Shown here in pieces: positions 36,503 to 49,895 of a DNA stretch of 64,000 nucleotides. This DNA is from Hydractinia symbiolongicarpus (Eukaryota; Cnidaria; Hydrozoa; Anthoathecata; Hydractiniidae). The stretch lies in contig NC_079881.1 of assembly GCF_029227915.1 (NCBI RefSeq), forward strand, positions 30,419,501-30,483,500, read 5' to 3'. Within the stretch, counting starts at the first letter, position 1. Every line of letters starts with the position of its first letter. Position numbers and translations under genes: made by a program. Under the pieces are notes generated by a model, which ran no database searches, had not been told where the DNA came from, and saw only the letters and a program-made list of their open reading frames with translations.

Positions 36503-39500
36503 ATGAGACTTGTAGTCTTCAAACTTGTTTTCATTTTTGATGAGACGCTGAATAAAAGAAGTTTAATCGCTGGCAAAGGAAAACCTGCGATTTCCCGTAA
36601 ATCCCGGACTCGGCCTGTAAAGTCAAAAGTATACAAAGAAAGTACCCAGGGTGCAAACTCATTTCCCGAACGATTTTTTAAATTATTATTTCACCACTAA
36701 AACGCATGAGACTTGTAGTTTTCAAAAATATTTTCATTTTTGATGAGACGCTGAATAAAAGAAGTTTAATCGCCGGCAAACGAAAACCTGCGATGATCCG
36801 TAAATACCGGACTCGGCCCGTATAGTCAAAAGTATACGAAGAAAGTACCCAGGGTGTAAACTCATTTGCCGAACGATTTTTTAAATTATTATTTCACCAC
36901 TAAAGCCCATGAGACTTGTAGTTTTTAAAAATGTTTTCATTTTTGATGAGACGCTTAATGAAAGTGGTTTAATCGCTGGCAAACGAAAACCTGCGATTTC
37001 CCGTAAATCCCGGACTCGGCCTGTAAAGTCAAAAGTATACAAAGAAAGTACCCAGGGTGCAAACTCATTTCCCGAACGATTTTTTAAATTATTATTTCAC
37101 CACTAAAACGCATGAGACTTGTAGTTTTCAAAAATATTTTCATTTTTGATGAGACGCTGAATAAAAGAAGTTTAATCGCCGGCAAACGAAAACCTGCGAT
37201 GATCCGTAAATACCGGACTCGGCCCGTATAGTCAAAAGTATACAAAAAAAGTACCCATGGAGTAAACTCATTTCCCGAACGATATTTTAAATTATTATTT
37301 CACCACTAAAACGCATAAGACTTGTAGTTTTCAAAAATATTTTCATTTTTGATGAGACGCTGAATAAAAGAAGTTTAATCGCCGGCAAACGAAAACCTGC
37401 GATGATCCGTTAATACCGGACTCGGCCCGTATAGTCAAAAGTATACAAAGAAAGTACCCAGGGTGTAAACTCATTTGCCGAACGATTTTTTAAATTATTA
37501 TTTCACCACTAAAGCCCATGAGACTTGTAGTTTTTAAAAATGTTTTCATTTTTGATGAGACGCTTAATGAAAGTGGTTTAATCGCCGGCAAACGAAAACC
37601 CGCGATTTCCCATAAATCCCGGCTTGGCCCGTATAGTCGAATGTATACAAAGAATTACCCTGTGAGTAAACTCATTTCCAAAACGATTTTTTAAATTATC
37701 TTTTCACCACTAAAACGCATGAGACTTGTAGTTTTCAAAAATGTTTTCATTTTTGATGAGACACTGAATAAAAGAAGTATAATCGCCGGCAAACGAAAAC
37801 CCGCCATTTCCCGTAAATCCTGGGCTTGGCCCGTCTAGTCAAAAGTATAAAAAGAAAGTACCCAGGGAGTAAACTCATTTCTCGAACGATTTTTTATATT
37901 ATTTTTTCACAACTAAAACGCATGAGACTTGTAGTCTTCAAACTTGTTTTCATTTTTGATGAGACGCTAAATAAAAGAAGTTTAATCGCCGGCAAAGGAA
38001 AACCTGCGATTTCCCGTAAATCCCGGACTCGGCCTGTAAAGTCAAAAGTATACATAGAAAGTACCCAGGGTGTAAATTCATTTCCCGAACGATTTTTTAA
38101 ATTATTATTTCACCACTAAAACGCATGAGACATGTAGTTTTCAAAAATGTTTTCATTTTTGATGAGACGCTGAATAAAAGAAGTTTAATCGCCGGCAAAC
38201 GAAAACCTGCGATTTCCCGTAAATCCCGGACTCGGCCCGTATAGTCAAAAGTATACAAAGAAAGTACCCAGGGTGTAAACTCATTTCCCGAAGGATTTTT
38301 TAAATTATCATTTCACCACTAAAGCCCATGAGACATGTAGTTTTTAAAAATGTTTTCATTTTTGATGAGACGCTGTATAAAAGAAGTTTAATTGCCGGCA
38401 AACGAAAACCCGCGACTTCCCGTAAATCCCGGACTCGGCCTGTAAAGTCAAAAGTATACAAAAAAAGTACCCAGGGAGTAAACTCATTTCCGGAACGATT
38501 TTTTAAATTAATTTTTCACCACTAAAACGCATGAGACTTGTAGTCTTCAAACTTGTTTTCATTTTTGATGAGACGCTGAATAAAAGAAGTTTAATCGCCG
38601 GCAAAGGAAAACCTGCGATTTCCCGTAAATCCCGGACTCGGCCTGTAAAGTCAAAAGTATACAAAGAAAGTACCCAGGGTGCAAACTCATTTCCCGAACG
38701 ATTTTTTAAATTATTATTTCACCACTAAAACGCATGAGACTTGTAGTTTTCAAAAATATTTTCATTTTTGATGAGACGCTGAATAAAAGAAGTTTAATCG
38801 CCGGCAAACGAAAACCTGCGATGATCCGTTAATACCGGACTCGGCCCGTATAGTCAAAAGTATACAAAGAAAGTACCCAGGGTGTAAACTCATTTGCCGA
38901 ACGATTTTTTAAATTATTATTTCACCACTAAAGCCCATGAGACTTGTAGTTTTTAAAAATGTTTTCATTTTTGATGAGACGCTTAATGAAAGTGGTTTAA
39001 TCGCCGGCAAACGAAAACCCGCGATTTCCCATAAATCCCGGGCTTGGCCCGTATAGTCGAATGTATACAAAGAATTACCCTGTGAGTAAACTCATTTCCA
39101 AAACGATTTTTTAAATTATCTTTTCACCACTAAAACGCATGAGGCTTGTAGTTTTCAAAAATGTTTTCATTTTTGATGAGACACTGAATAAAAGAGGTTT
39201 AATCGCCGGCAAACGAAAACCCGCCATTTCCCGTAAATCCTGGGCTTGGCCCGTCTAGTCAAAAGTATACAAAGAAAGTACCCAGGGAGTAAACTCATTT
39301 CTCGAACGATTTTTTATATTATTTTTTCACAACTAAAACGCATGAGACTTGTAGTCTTCAAACTTGTTTTCATTTTTGATGAGACGCTAAATAAAAGAAG
39401 TTTAATCGCCGGCAAAGGAAAACCTGCGATTTCCCGTAAATCCCGGACTCGGCCCGTATAGTCAAAAGTATACAAAGAAAGCACCCAGGGAGTAAACTCA

Positions 39501-39747
39501 TTTCCCGAACGATTTTTTAAATTATTATTTCACCACTAAAACGCATGAGACTTGTAGTTTTCAAAAATGTTTTCATTTTTGATGAGACGCTGAATAAAAG
39601 AAGTTTAATCGCCGGCAAACGAAAACCTGCGATGATCCGTAAATACCGGACTCGGCCCGTATAGTCAAAAGTATACAAAGAAAGTACCCAGGGTGTAAAC
39701 TCATTTGCCGAACGATTTTTTAAATTATTATTTCACCACTAAAGCCC
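36503..39747. repeat. L/P/M/N/L' block
   Basis: L (36503), P (36706), M/L chimera (36909), P (37112), P-like (37315, ATAAGACTTG), M (37518), N (37720), L' (37923), B (38125), C (38328), L (38531), P (38734), M (38937), N (39139), L' (39342), P-like (39545). The M-N-L' trio occurs at 37518 and 38937, seven monomers apart. P monomers carry GATGATCCG(T/A)(A/T)AATACC, the densest cluster of changes in the GC-rich centre. Confidence 0.83.
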
Positions 39748-39950
39748 ATGAGACTTGAATTTTTTAAAAATATTTTCATTTTTGATGAGAGGTTTAATTA
39801 AAGGGGTTTAATTGCCGGAAAACGAAAACCCGCGATTTCCCGCAAATCCCGGGCTTGGCCCGTATAGTCGAATGTATACAAAGAAAGTACCATGTGAGTA
39901 AACTCATTTCCAGAACGATTTTTTAAATTATTTTTTCACCACTAAAACGC
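39748..39950. repeat. Most diverged monomer, at a domain boundary
   Basis: This monomer reads TTGAATTTTTTAAAAATATT, then GATGAGAGGTTTAATTAAAG and GGGTTTAATTGCCGGAAAACG. It therefore lacks the usual GACGCTGAATAAAAGAAG stretch. It keeps the 203-bp length and orientation. It lies between the last P/M/N monomers and the first Q/R/S/T monomers. Its GGGGTTTAATT motif is closest to the R subtype. It may be an old edge monomer. Confidence 0.8.
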
Positions 39951-42589
39951 ATAAGACTTGTAGTTTTCAAAAATGTTTTCATTTTTGATGAGACGCTGAA
40001 TAAAAGAAGTTTAATCGCCGGCAAACGAAAACCCGCGATTTCCCGTAAATCCCGGGCTTGGTCCGTATAGTTGAATGTATATAAAGAAAGTACCCAAGGA
40101 GTAAACTGATTTCCGGAACGATTTTTCAAATTATTTCTGCACCACTAGAACGAATGAGACTTGTAGTTTTCAAAAATGTTTTCATTTTTAAGGAGACGAT
40201 TAACGAAAGGGGTTTATTCGCCGGCAAACGAAAACCCGCGATTTCCCGTAAATCCCGGGCTTGTCCCGTATAGTCGAATGTATACAAAGAAAGTACCCTG
40301 TGAGTAAACTCAATTCCAGAAGGATTTTTTAAATTATCTTTTCACCACTAAATCGCATGAGACTTGTAGTTTTCAAAAATGTTTTCATTTTTGATGAGAC
40401 GCTGTATAAAAGAAGTTTAATCGCCGGCAACCGAAAACCTATGATTTCCCGTAAATCCCAGACTCGGCCCGTATAGTCAAAAGTATACAAAGAAAGTACC
40501 CAGGGAGTAAACTCATTTCCCCAACGATTTTTTAAATTATTATTTCACCACTAAAACCCATGAGACTTTTAGTTTCTAAAAATGTTTTTATTTTTGATCA
40601 GACGCTGAATAAAAGGAGTTTAATCGCCGGCAAACGAAAACCCGCCATTTCCCGTAAACCCCGGACTCGGCCCGTATAGTCAAAAGTATACAAAGAAAGT
40701 ACCCAGGGAGTAAACTCATTTCCCGAACGATTTTTTAAATTATTTTTTCACCACTAAAACGCATGAGACTTGTAGTTTTCAAAAATGTTTTCATTTTTGA
40801 TGAGACGCTGAATAAAAGAAGTTTAATCGCCGGCAAACAAAAACCTGCGATTTCCCGTAAATCCCGGACCCGGCCTGTAAAGTCAAAAGTATACAAAAAA
40901 AGTACCCAGGGAGTAAACTCATTTCCCGAACGATTTTTCAAATTATTATTTCACCACTAAAGCCCATGAGACTTGTAGTTTTTAAAAATGTTTTCATTTT
41001 TGATGAGACGCTGAATAAAAAGAGTTTAATCGCCGGCCAACGAAAACCCGCCATTTGCCGTAAACCCCGGACTCGGCCCGTATAGTCAAAAGTATTCAAA
41101 GAAAGTACCCAGGAAGTAAACTCATTTCCCGAACGATTTTTTAAATTATTTTTTCACCACTAAAACGCATGAGACTTGTAGTTTTCAAAAATGTTTTCAT
41201 TTTTGATGAGACGCTGAATAAAAGAAGTTTAATCGCCGGCAAACGAAAACCTGCGATTTCCCGTGAATCCCGGACTCGGCCTGTAAAGTCAAAAGTATAC
41301 AAAAAAAGTACCCAGGGAGTAAACTCATTTCCCGAAAGATTTTTCAAATTATTATTTCACCACTAAAACCCATGAGACTTGAAGTTTTTAAAAATGTTTT
41401 CATTTTTGATGAGACGCTGAATAAAAGAAGTTTAATCACCGGCAAACGAAAACCCGCGACTTCCCGTAACTCCCGGACTCGGCCCGTATAGTCAAAAGTA
41501 TACGAAGAAAGTACCCAGGGAGTAAACTCATTTCCCGAACGGTTTTTTAAATTATTTCTTCACCACTAAAACGCATAAGACTTGTAGTTTTCAAAAATGT
41601 TTTCATTTTTGATGAGACGCTAATATAAAGAAGTTTAATCGCTGGCAAACGAAAACCCGCCATTTCCCGTAAATCCCGGGCTTGGCCCGTATAGTTGAAT
41701 GTATATGAAGAAAGTACACAAGGAGTAAACTGATTTCCGGAACGATTTTTCAAATTAATTCTGCACCACTAGAACGAATGAGACTTGTAGTTTTCAAAAA
41801 TGTTTTCATTTTTAAGGAGACGATTAATGAAAGGGGTTTAATCACCGGCAAACGAAAACCCGCGATTTCCCGTAAATCCCGGGCTTGTCCCGTATAGTCG
41901 AATGTATACAAAGAAAGTACCCTGTGAGTAAACTCAATCCCAGAAGGATTTTTTAAATTATCTTTTCACCACTAAATCGCATGAGACTTGTAGTTTTCAA
42001 AAATGTTTTCATTTTTGATGAGACGCTGAATAAAAGAAGTTTAATCGCCGGCAAACGAAAACCTGCGATTTCCCGAAAATCCCGGACTCGGCCTGTAAAG
42101 TCAAAAGTATACAAAAAAAGTACCCAGGGAGTAAACTCATTTCCCGAAAGATTTTTCAAATTATTATTTCACCACTAAAACCCATGAGACTTGAAGTTTT
42201 TAAAAATGTTTTCATTTTTGATGAGACGCTGAATAAAAGAAGTTTAATCACCGGCAAACGAAAACCCGCGACTTCCCGTAACTCCCGGACTCGGCCCGTA
42301 TAGTCAAAAGTATACGAAGAAAGTACCCAGGGAGTAAACTCATTTCCCGAACGGTTTTTTAAATTATTTCTTCACCACTAAAACGCATAAGACTTGTAGT
42401 TTTCAAAAATGTTTTCATTTTTGATGAGACGCTAATATAAAGAAGTTTAATCGCTGGCAAACGAAAACCCGCGATTTCCCGTAAATCCCGGGCTTGGCCC
42501 GTATAGTCAAAAGTATACAAAGAAAGTAGCCAGGGAGTAAACTCATTTCCGGAACGATTTTTTAAATTATTTTTTCACCACTAAAACGC
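39951..42589. repeat. First Q/R/S/T/U/V/W units of the right-hand domain
   Basis: Q-like (39951), R (40154), S (40357), T (40560), U (40763), V (40966), W (41169), Y (41372), K'/Q chimera (41575), R (41778), S/W chimera (41981), Y (42184), K' (42387, GCTAATATAAAG). The monomer at 41575 starts as K' and ends with the Q-specific GTTGAATGTATATGAAG. Confidence 0.83.
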
Positions 42590-44213
42590 ATGGGATTTGT
42601 AGTCTCCAAACTTGTTTTCATTTTTGATGAGACGCTGAATAAAAGAAGTTTAATCGCTGGCAAACGAAAACCCGCCATTTCCCGTAAATCCCGGGCTTGG
42701 CCCGTATAGTTGAATGTATATGAAGAAAGTACACAAGGAGTAAACTGATTTCCGGAACGATTTTTCAAATTAATTCTGCACCACTAGAACGAATGAGACT
42801 TGTAGTTTTCAAAAATGTTTTCATTTTTAAGGAGACGATTAATGAAAGGGGTTTAATCACCGGCAAACGAAAACCCGCGATTTCCCGTAAATCCCGGGCT
42901 TGTCCCGTATAGTCGAATGTATACAAAGAAAGTACCCTGTGAGTAAACTCAATCCCAGAAGGATTTTTTAAATTATCTTTTCACCACTAAATCGCATGAG
43001 ACTTGTAGTTTTCAAAAATGTTTTCATTTTTGATGAGACGCTGAATAAAAGAAGTTTAATCGCCGGCAACCGAAAACCTGCGATTTCCCGTAAATCCCAG
43101 ACTCGGCCCGTATAGTCAAAAGTATACAAAGAAAGTACCCAGGGAGTAAACTCATTTCCCCAACGATTTTTTAAATTATTTCTTCACCACTAAAACGCAT
43201 AAGACTTGTAGTTTTCAAAAATGTTTTCATTTTTGATGAGACGCTAATATAAAGAAGTTTAATCGCTGGCAAACGAAAACCCGTGATTTCCCGTAAATCC
43301 CGGGCTTGGCCCGTATAGTCAAAAGTATACAAAGAAAGTAGCCAGGGAGTAAACTCATTTCCGGAACGATTTTTTAAATTATTTTTTCACCACTAAAACG
43401 CATGGGATTTGTAGTCTCCAAACTTGTTTTCATTTTTGATGAGACGCTGAATAAAAGAAGTTTAATCGCTGGCAAACGAAAACCCGCCATTTCCCGTAAA
43501 TCCCGGGCTTGGCCCGTATAGTTGAATGTATATGAAGAAAGTACACAAGGAGTAAACTGATTTCCGGAACGATTTTTCAAATTAATTCTGCACCACTAGA
43601 ACGAATGAGACTTGTAGTTTTCAAAAATGTTTTCATTTTTAAGGAGACGATTAATGAAAGGGGTTTAATCACCGGCAAACGAAAACCCGCGATTTCCCGT
43701 AAATCCCGGGCTTGTCCCGTATAGTCGAATGTATACAAAGAAAGTACCCTGTGAGTAAACTCAATCCCAGAAGGATTTTTTAAATTATCTTTTCACCACT
43801 AAATCGCATGAGACTTGTAGTTTTCAAAAATGTTTTCATTTTTGATGAGACGCTGAATAAAAGAAGTTTAATCGCCGGCAACCGAAAACCTGCGATTTCC
43901 CGTAAATCCCAGACTCGGCCCGTATAGTCAAAAGTATACAAAGAAAGTACCCAGGGAGTAAACTCATTTCCCCAACGATTTTTTAAATTATTATTTCCCC
44001 ACTAAAACCCATGAGACTTGTAGTTTCTAAAAATGTTTTTATTTTTGATGAGACGCTGAATAAAAGGAGTTTAATCGCCGGCAAACGAAAACCCGCCATT
44101 TCCCGTAAACCCCGGACTCGGCCCGTATAGTCAAAAGTATACAAAGAAAGTACCCAGGGAGTAAACTCATTTCCCGAACGATTTTTTAAATTATTTTTTC
44201 ACCACTAAAACGC
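42590..44213. repeat. Two tandem four-monomer units (812 bp each)
   Basis: Q (42590), R (42793), S (42996), K' (43199), then Q (43402), R (43605), S (43808), T (44011). Q, R and S repeat at exactly 812 bp with shared variants ATGGGATTTG, TATATGAAG and CTCAATCCCAG. The fourth position is K' in one unit and T in the other. Confidence 0.88.
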
Positions 44214-46649
44214 ATGGGATTTGTAGTCTCCAAACTTGTTTTCATTTTTGATGAGACGCTGAATAAAAGAAGTTTAATCGCTGGCAAACGAAAACCCGCC
44301 ATTTCCCGTATATCCCGGGCTTGGCCCGTATAGTTGAATGTATATAAAGAAAGTACACAAGGAGTAAACTGATTTCCGGAACGATTTTTCAAATTATTTC
44401 TGCACCACTAGAACGAATGAGACTTCTAGTTTTCAAAAATGTTTTCATTTTTAAGGAGACGATTAATGAAAGGGGTTTAATCACCGGCAAACGAAAACCC
44501 GCGATTTCCCGTAAATCCCGGGCTTGTCCCGTATAGTCGAATGTATACAAAGAAAGTACCCTGTGAGTAAACTCAATTCCAGAAGGATTTTTTAAATTAT
44601 CTTTTCACCACTAAATCGCATGAGACTTGTAGTTTTCAAAAATGTTTTCATTTTTGATGAGACGCTGAATAAAAGAAGTTTAATCGCCGGCAACCGAAAA
44701 CCTGCGATTTCCCGTAAATCCCAGACTCGGCCCGTATAGTCAAAAGTATACAAAGAAAGTACCCAGGGAGTAAACTCATTTCCCCAACGATTTTTTAAAT
44801 TATTATTTCCCCACTAAAACCCATGAGACTTGTAGTTTCTAAAAATGTTTTTATTTTTGATGAGACGCTGAATAAAAGGAGTTTAATCGCCAGCAAACGA
44901 AAACCCGCCATTTCCCGTAAACCCCGGACTCGGCCCGTATAGTCAAAAGTATACAAAGAAAGTACCCAGGGAGTAAACTCATTTCCCGAACGATTTTTCA
45001 AATTATTATTTCACCACTAAAACCCATGAGACTTGAAGTTTTTAAAAATGTTTTCATTTTTGATGAGACGCTGAATAAAAGAAGTTTAATCACCGGCAAA
45101 CGAAAACCCGCGACTTCCCGTAACTCCCGGACTCGGCCCGTATAGTCAAAAGTATACGAAGAAAGTACCCAGGGAGTAAACTCATTTCCCGAACGATTTT
45201 TTAAATTATTTCTTCACCGCTAAAACGCATAAGACTTGTAGTTTTCAAAAATGTTTTCATTTTTGATGAGACGCTAATATAAAGAAGTTTAATCGCTGGC
45301 AAACGAAAACCCGCAATTTCCCGTAAATCCCGGGCTTGGCCCGTATAGTCAAAAGTATACAAAGAAAGTAGCCAGGGAGTAAACTCATTTCCGGAACGAT
45401 TTTTTAAATTATTTTTTCACCACTAAAACGCATGGGATTTGTAGTCTCCAAACTTGTTTTCATTTTTGATGAGACGCTGAATAAAAGAAGTTTAATCGCT
45501 GGCAAACGAAAACCCGCCATTTCCCGTAAATCCCGGGCTTGGCCCGTATAGTTGAATGTATATAAAGAAAGTACACAAGGAGTAAACTGATTTCCGGAAC
45601 GATTTTTCAAATTATTTCTGCACCACTAGAACGAATGAGACTAGTAGTTTTCAAAAATGTTTTCATTTTTAAGGAGACGATTAATGAAAGGGGTTTAATC
45701 ACCGGCAAACGAAAACCCGCGATTTCCCGTAAATTCCGGGCTTCTCCCGTATAGTCGAATGTATACAAAGAAAGTACCCTGTGAGTAAACTCAATTCCAG
45801 AAGGATTTTTTAAATTATCTTTTCACGACTAAATCGCATGAGACTTGTAGTTTTCAAAAATGTTTTCATTTTTGATGAGACGCTGAATAAAAGAAGTTTA
45901 ATCGCCGGCAACCGAAAACCTGCGATTTCCCGTAAATCCCAGACTCGGCCCGTATAGTCAAAAGTATACAAAGAAAGTACCCAGGGAGTAAACTCATTTC
46001 CCCAACGATTTTTTAAATTATTATTTCCCCACTAAAACCCATGAGACTTGTAGTTTCTAAAAATGTTTTTATTTTTGATGAGACGCTGAATAAAAGGAGT
46101 TTAATGGCCGGCAAACGAAAACCCGCCATTTCCCGTAAACCCCGGACTCGGCCCGTATAGTCAAAAGTATACAAAGAAAGTACCCAGGGAGTAAACTCAT
46201 TTCCCGAACGATTTTTTAAATTATTTTTTCACCACTAAAACGCATGAGACTTGTAGTTTTCAAAAATGTTTTCATTTTTCATGAGACGCTGAATAAAAGA
46301 AGTTTAATCACCGGCAAACGAAAACCCGCGACTTCCCGTAACTCCCGGACTCGGCCCGTATAGTCAAAAGTATACGAAGAAAGTACCCAGGGAGTAAACT
46401 CACTTCCCGAACGATTTTTTAAATTATTTCTTCACCACTAAAACGCATAAGACTTGTAGTTTTCAAAAATGTTTTCATTTTTGATGAGACGCTGAAATAA
46501 AGAAGTTTAATCGCTGGCAAACGAAAACCCGCGATTTCCCGTAAATCCCGGGCTTGGCCCGTATAGTCAAAAGTATACAAAGAAAGTAGCCAGGGAGTAA
46601 ACTCATTTCCGGAACGATTTTTTAAATTATTTTTTCACCACTAAAACGC
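44214..46649. repeat. Two tandem six-monomer units (1218 bp each)
   Basis: Q (44214), R, S, T, Y (45026), K' (45229), then Q (45432), R, S, T, X-like (46244), K' (46447). These are the four-monomer units just upstream with two further monomers between T and the next Q. K' keeps the unusual GCTAATATAAAG (45229) or GCTGAAATAAAG (46447). Confidence 0.87.
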
Positions 46650-47258
46650 ATGGGATTTGTAGTCTCCAAACTTGTTTTCATTTTTGATGAGACGCTGAAT
46701 AAAAGAAGTTTAATCGCTGGCAAACGAAAACCCGCCATTTCCCGTAAATCCCGGGCTTGGCCCGTATAGTTGAATGTATATAAAGAAAGTACCCAAGGAG
46801 TAAACTGATTTCCGGAACGATTTTTCAAATTATTTCTGCACCACTAGAACGAATGAGACTTGTAGTTTTCAAAAATGTTTTCATTTTTAAGGAGACGATT
46901 AATGAAAGGGGTTTAATCGCCGGCAAACGAAAACCCGCGATTTCCCGTAAATCCCGGGCTTGTCCCGTATAGTCGGATGTATACAAAGAAAGTACCCTGT
47001 GAGTAAACTCAATTCCAGCAGGATTTTTTAAATTATCTTTTCACCACTAAATCGCATGAGACTTGTAGTTTTCAAAAATGTTTTCATTTTTGATGAGACG
47101 CTGAATAAAAGGAGTTTAATCGCCGGCAAACGAAAACCCGCCATTTCCCGTAAACCCCGGACTCGGCCCGTATAGTCAAAAGTATACAAAGAAAGTACCC
47201 AGGGAGTAAACTCATTTCCCGAACGATTTTTTAAATTATTGTTTCACCACTAAAACGC
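46650..47258. repeat. Q-R-S/T linker to the 11-13-monomer HOR
   Basis: Q (46650), R (46853, GTCGGATG, CCAGCAGG) and a chimera (47056) that begins as S after CTAAATCGC and continues as T-type with AAAGGAGTTTAA and CGCCATTTCC. They lead into U at 47259. Confidence 0.8.
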
Positions 47259-49895
47259 ATGAGACTTGTAGTTTTCAAAAATGTTTTCATTTTTGATGAG
47301 ACGCTGAATAAAAGAAGTTTAATCGCCGGCAAACAAAAACCTGCGATTTCCCGTAAATCCCGGACCCGGCCTGTAAAGTCAAAAGTATACAAAAAAAGTA
47401 CCCAGAGAGTAAACTCATTTCCCGAACGATTTTTCAAATTATTATTTCACCACTAAAGCCCATGAGACTTGTAGTTTTTAAAAATGTTTTCATTTTTGAT
47501 GAGACGCTGAATAAAAAGAGTTTAATCGCCGGCCAACGAAAACCCGCCATTTCCCGTAAACCCCGGACTCGGCCCGTATAGTCAAAAGTATTCAAAGAAA
47601 GTACCCAGGAAGTAAACTCATTTCCGGAACGATTTTTTAAATTATTTTTTCACCACTAAAACGCATGAGACTTGTAGTTTTCAAAAATGTTTTCATTTTT
47701 GATGAGACGCTGAATAAAAGAAGTTTAATCGCCGGCAAACGAAAACCTGCGATTTCCCGAAAACCCCGGACTCGGCTCGTATAGTCAAAAGTATACAAAG
47801 AAAGTACCCAGGGAGTAAACTCATTTCTCGAACGGTTTTTTAAATTATTTTTTCACCACTAAAACGCATGAGACTTGTAGTTTTCAAAAATGTTTTCATT
47901 TTTGATGAGACGCTGAATAAAAGAAGTTTAATCGCCGGCAAACAAAAACCTGCGATTTTCCGTAAATCCCGGACCCGGCCTGTAAAGTCAAAAGTATACA
48001 AAAAAAGTACCCAGGGAGTAAACTCATTTCCCGAACGATTTTTCAAATTATTATTTCACCACTAAAGCCCATGAGACTTGTAGTTTTTAAAAATGTTTTC
48101 ATTTTTGATGAGACGCTGAATAAAAAGAGTTTAATCGCCGGCCAACGAAAATCCGCCATTTCCCGTAAACCCCGGACTCGGCCCGTATAGTCAAAAGTAT
48201 TCAAAGAAAGTACCCAGGAAGTAAATTCATTTCCCGAACGATTTTTTAAATTATTTTTTCACCACTAAAACGCATGAGACTTGTAGTTTTCAAAAATGTT
48301 TTCATTTTTGATGAGACGCTGAATAAAAGAAGTTTAATCACCGGCAAACGAAAACCCGCGACTTCCCGTAACTCACGGACTCGGCCCGTATAGTCAAAAG
48401 TATACGAAGAAAGTACCCAGGGAGTAAACTCATTTCCCGAACGATTTTTTAAATTATTTCTTCACCACTAAAACGCATAAGACTTGTAGTTTTCAAAAAT
48501 GTTTTCATTTTTGATGAGACGCTAAAATAAAGAAGTTTAATCGCTGGCAAACGAAAACCCGCGATTTCCCGTAAATCCCGGGCTTGGCCCGTATAGTCAA
48601 AAGTATACAAAGAAAGTAGCCAGGGAGTAAACTCATTTTCGGAACGATTTTTTAAATTATTTTTTCACCACTAAAACGCATGGGATTTGTAGTCTCCAAA
48701 CTTGTTTTCATTTTTGATGAGACGCTGAATAAAAGAAGTTTAATCGCTGGCAAACGAAAACCCGCCATTTCCCGTAAATCCCGGGCTTGGCCCGTATAGT
48801 TGAATGTATATAAAGAAAGTACCCAAGGAGTAAACTGATTTCCGGAACGATTTTTTAAATTATTTCTGCACCACTAGAACGAATCAGACTTGTAGTTTTC
48901 AAAAATGTTTTCATTTTTAAGGAGACGATTAATGAAAGGGGTTTAATCGCCGGCAAACGAAAACCCGCGATTTCCCGTAAATCCCGGGCTTGTCCCGTAT
49001 AGTCGAATGTATAAAAAGAAAGTACCCTGTGAGTAAACTCAATTCCAGAAGGATTTTTTAAATTATCTTTTCACCACTAAATCGCATGAGGCTTGTAGTT
49101 TTCAAAAATGTTTTCATTTTTGATAAGACGCTGAATAAAAGCAGTTTAATCGCCGGCAAACGAAAACCTGCGATTTCCCTAAATCCAGTACTCGGCCCGT
49201 ATAGTCAAAAGTATACAAAGAAAGTACCCTGTGAGTAAACTCATTTCCAGAACGATTTTTTAAATTATTTTTTCACCACTAAAACGCATGAGACTTGTAG
49301 TTTTCAAAAATGTTTTCATATTTGATGAGACGCTGAATAAAAGCAGTTTAATCGCCGGCAAACGAAAATCTGCGATTTCCCTAAATCCCGGACTCGGCCC
49401 GTATAGTCAAAAGTATACAAAGAAAGTACCCTGTGAGTAAAGTCAATTCCAGAAGGATTTTTTAAATTATCTTTTCACCACTAAATCGCATGAGACTTGT
49501 AGTTTTCAAAAATGTTTTCATTTTTGATGAGACGCTGAATAAAAGAAGTTTAATCGCCGGCAACCGAAAACCTGCGATTTCCCGTAAATCCCAGACTCGG
49601 CCCGTATAGTCAAAAGTATACATAGAAAGTACCCAGGGAGTAAATTCATTTCCCCAACGATTTTTTAAATTATTATTTTACCGCTAAAACCCATGAGACT
49701 TGTAGTTTCTAAAAATGTTTTTATTTTTGATGAGACGCTGAATAAAAGGAGTTTAATCGCCGGCAAACGAAAACCCGCCATTTCCCGTAAACCCCGGACT
49801 CGGCCCGTATAGTCAAAAGTATACAAAGAAAGTACCCAGGGAGTAAACTCATTTCCCGAACGATTTTTTAAATTATTGTTTCACCACTAAAACGC
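47259..49895. repeat. Thirteen-monomer HOR, copy I
   Basis: U (47259), V (47462), W (47665), U' (47868), V' (48071), X (48274, GTAACTCACGG), K'' (48477, GCTAAAATAAAG), Q (48680), R (48883, AATCAGACTTG), S' (49086), S'' (49289), S (49492), T (49695). The S' and S'' monomers each lack one base (TTCCCTAAATCC), so the unit is 2637 bp. This is the fullest version of the unit. The next three copies lack one or two of these monomers. Confidence 0.88.
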
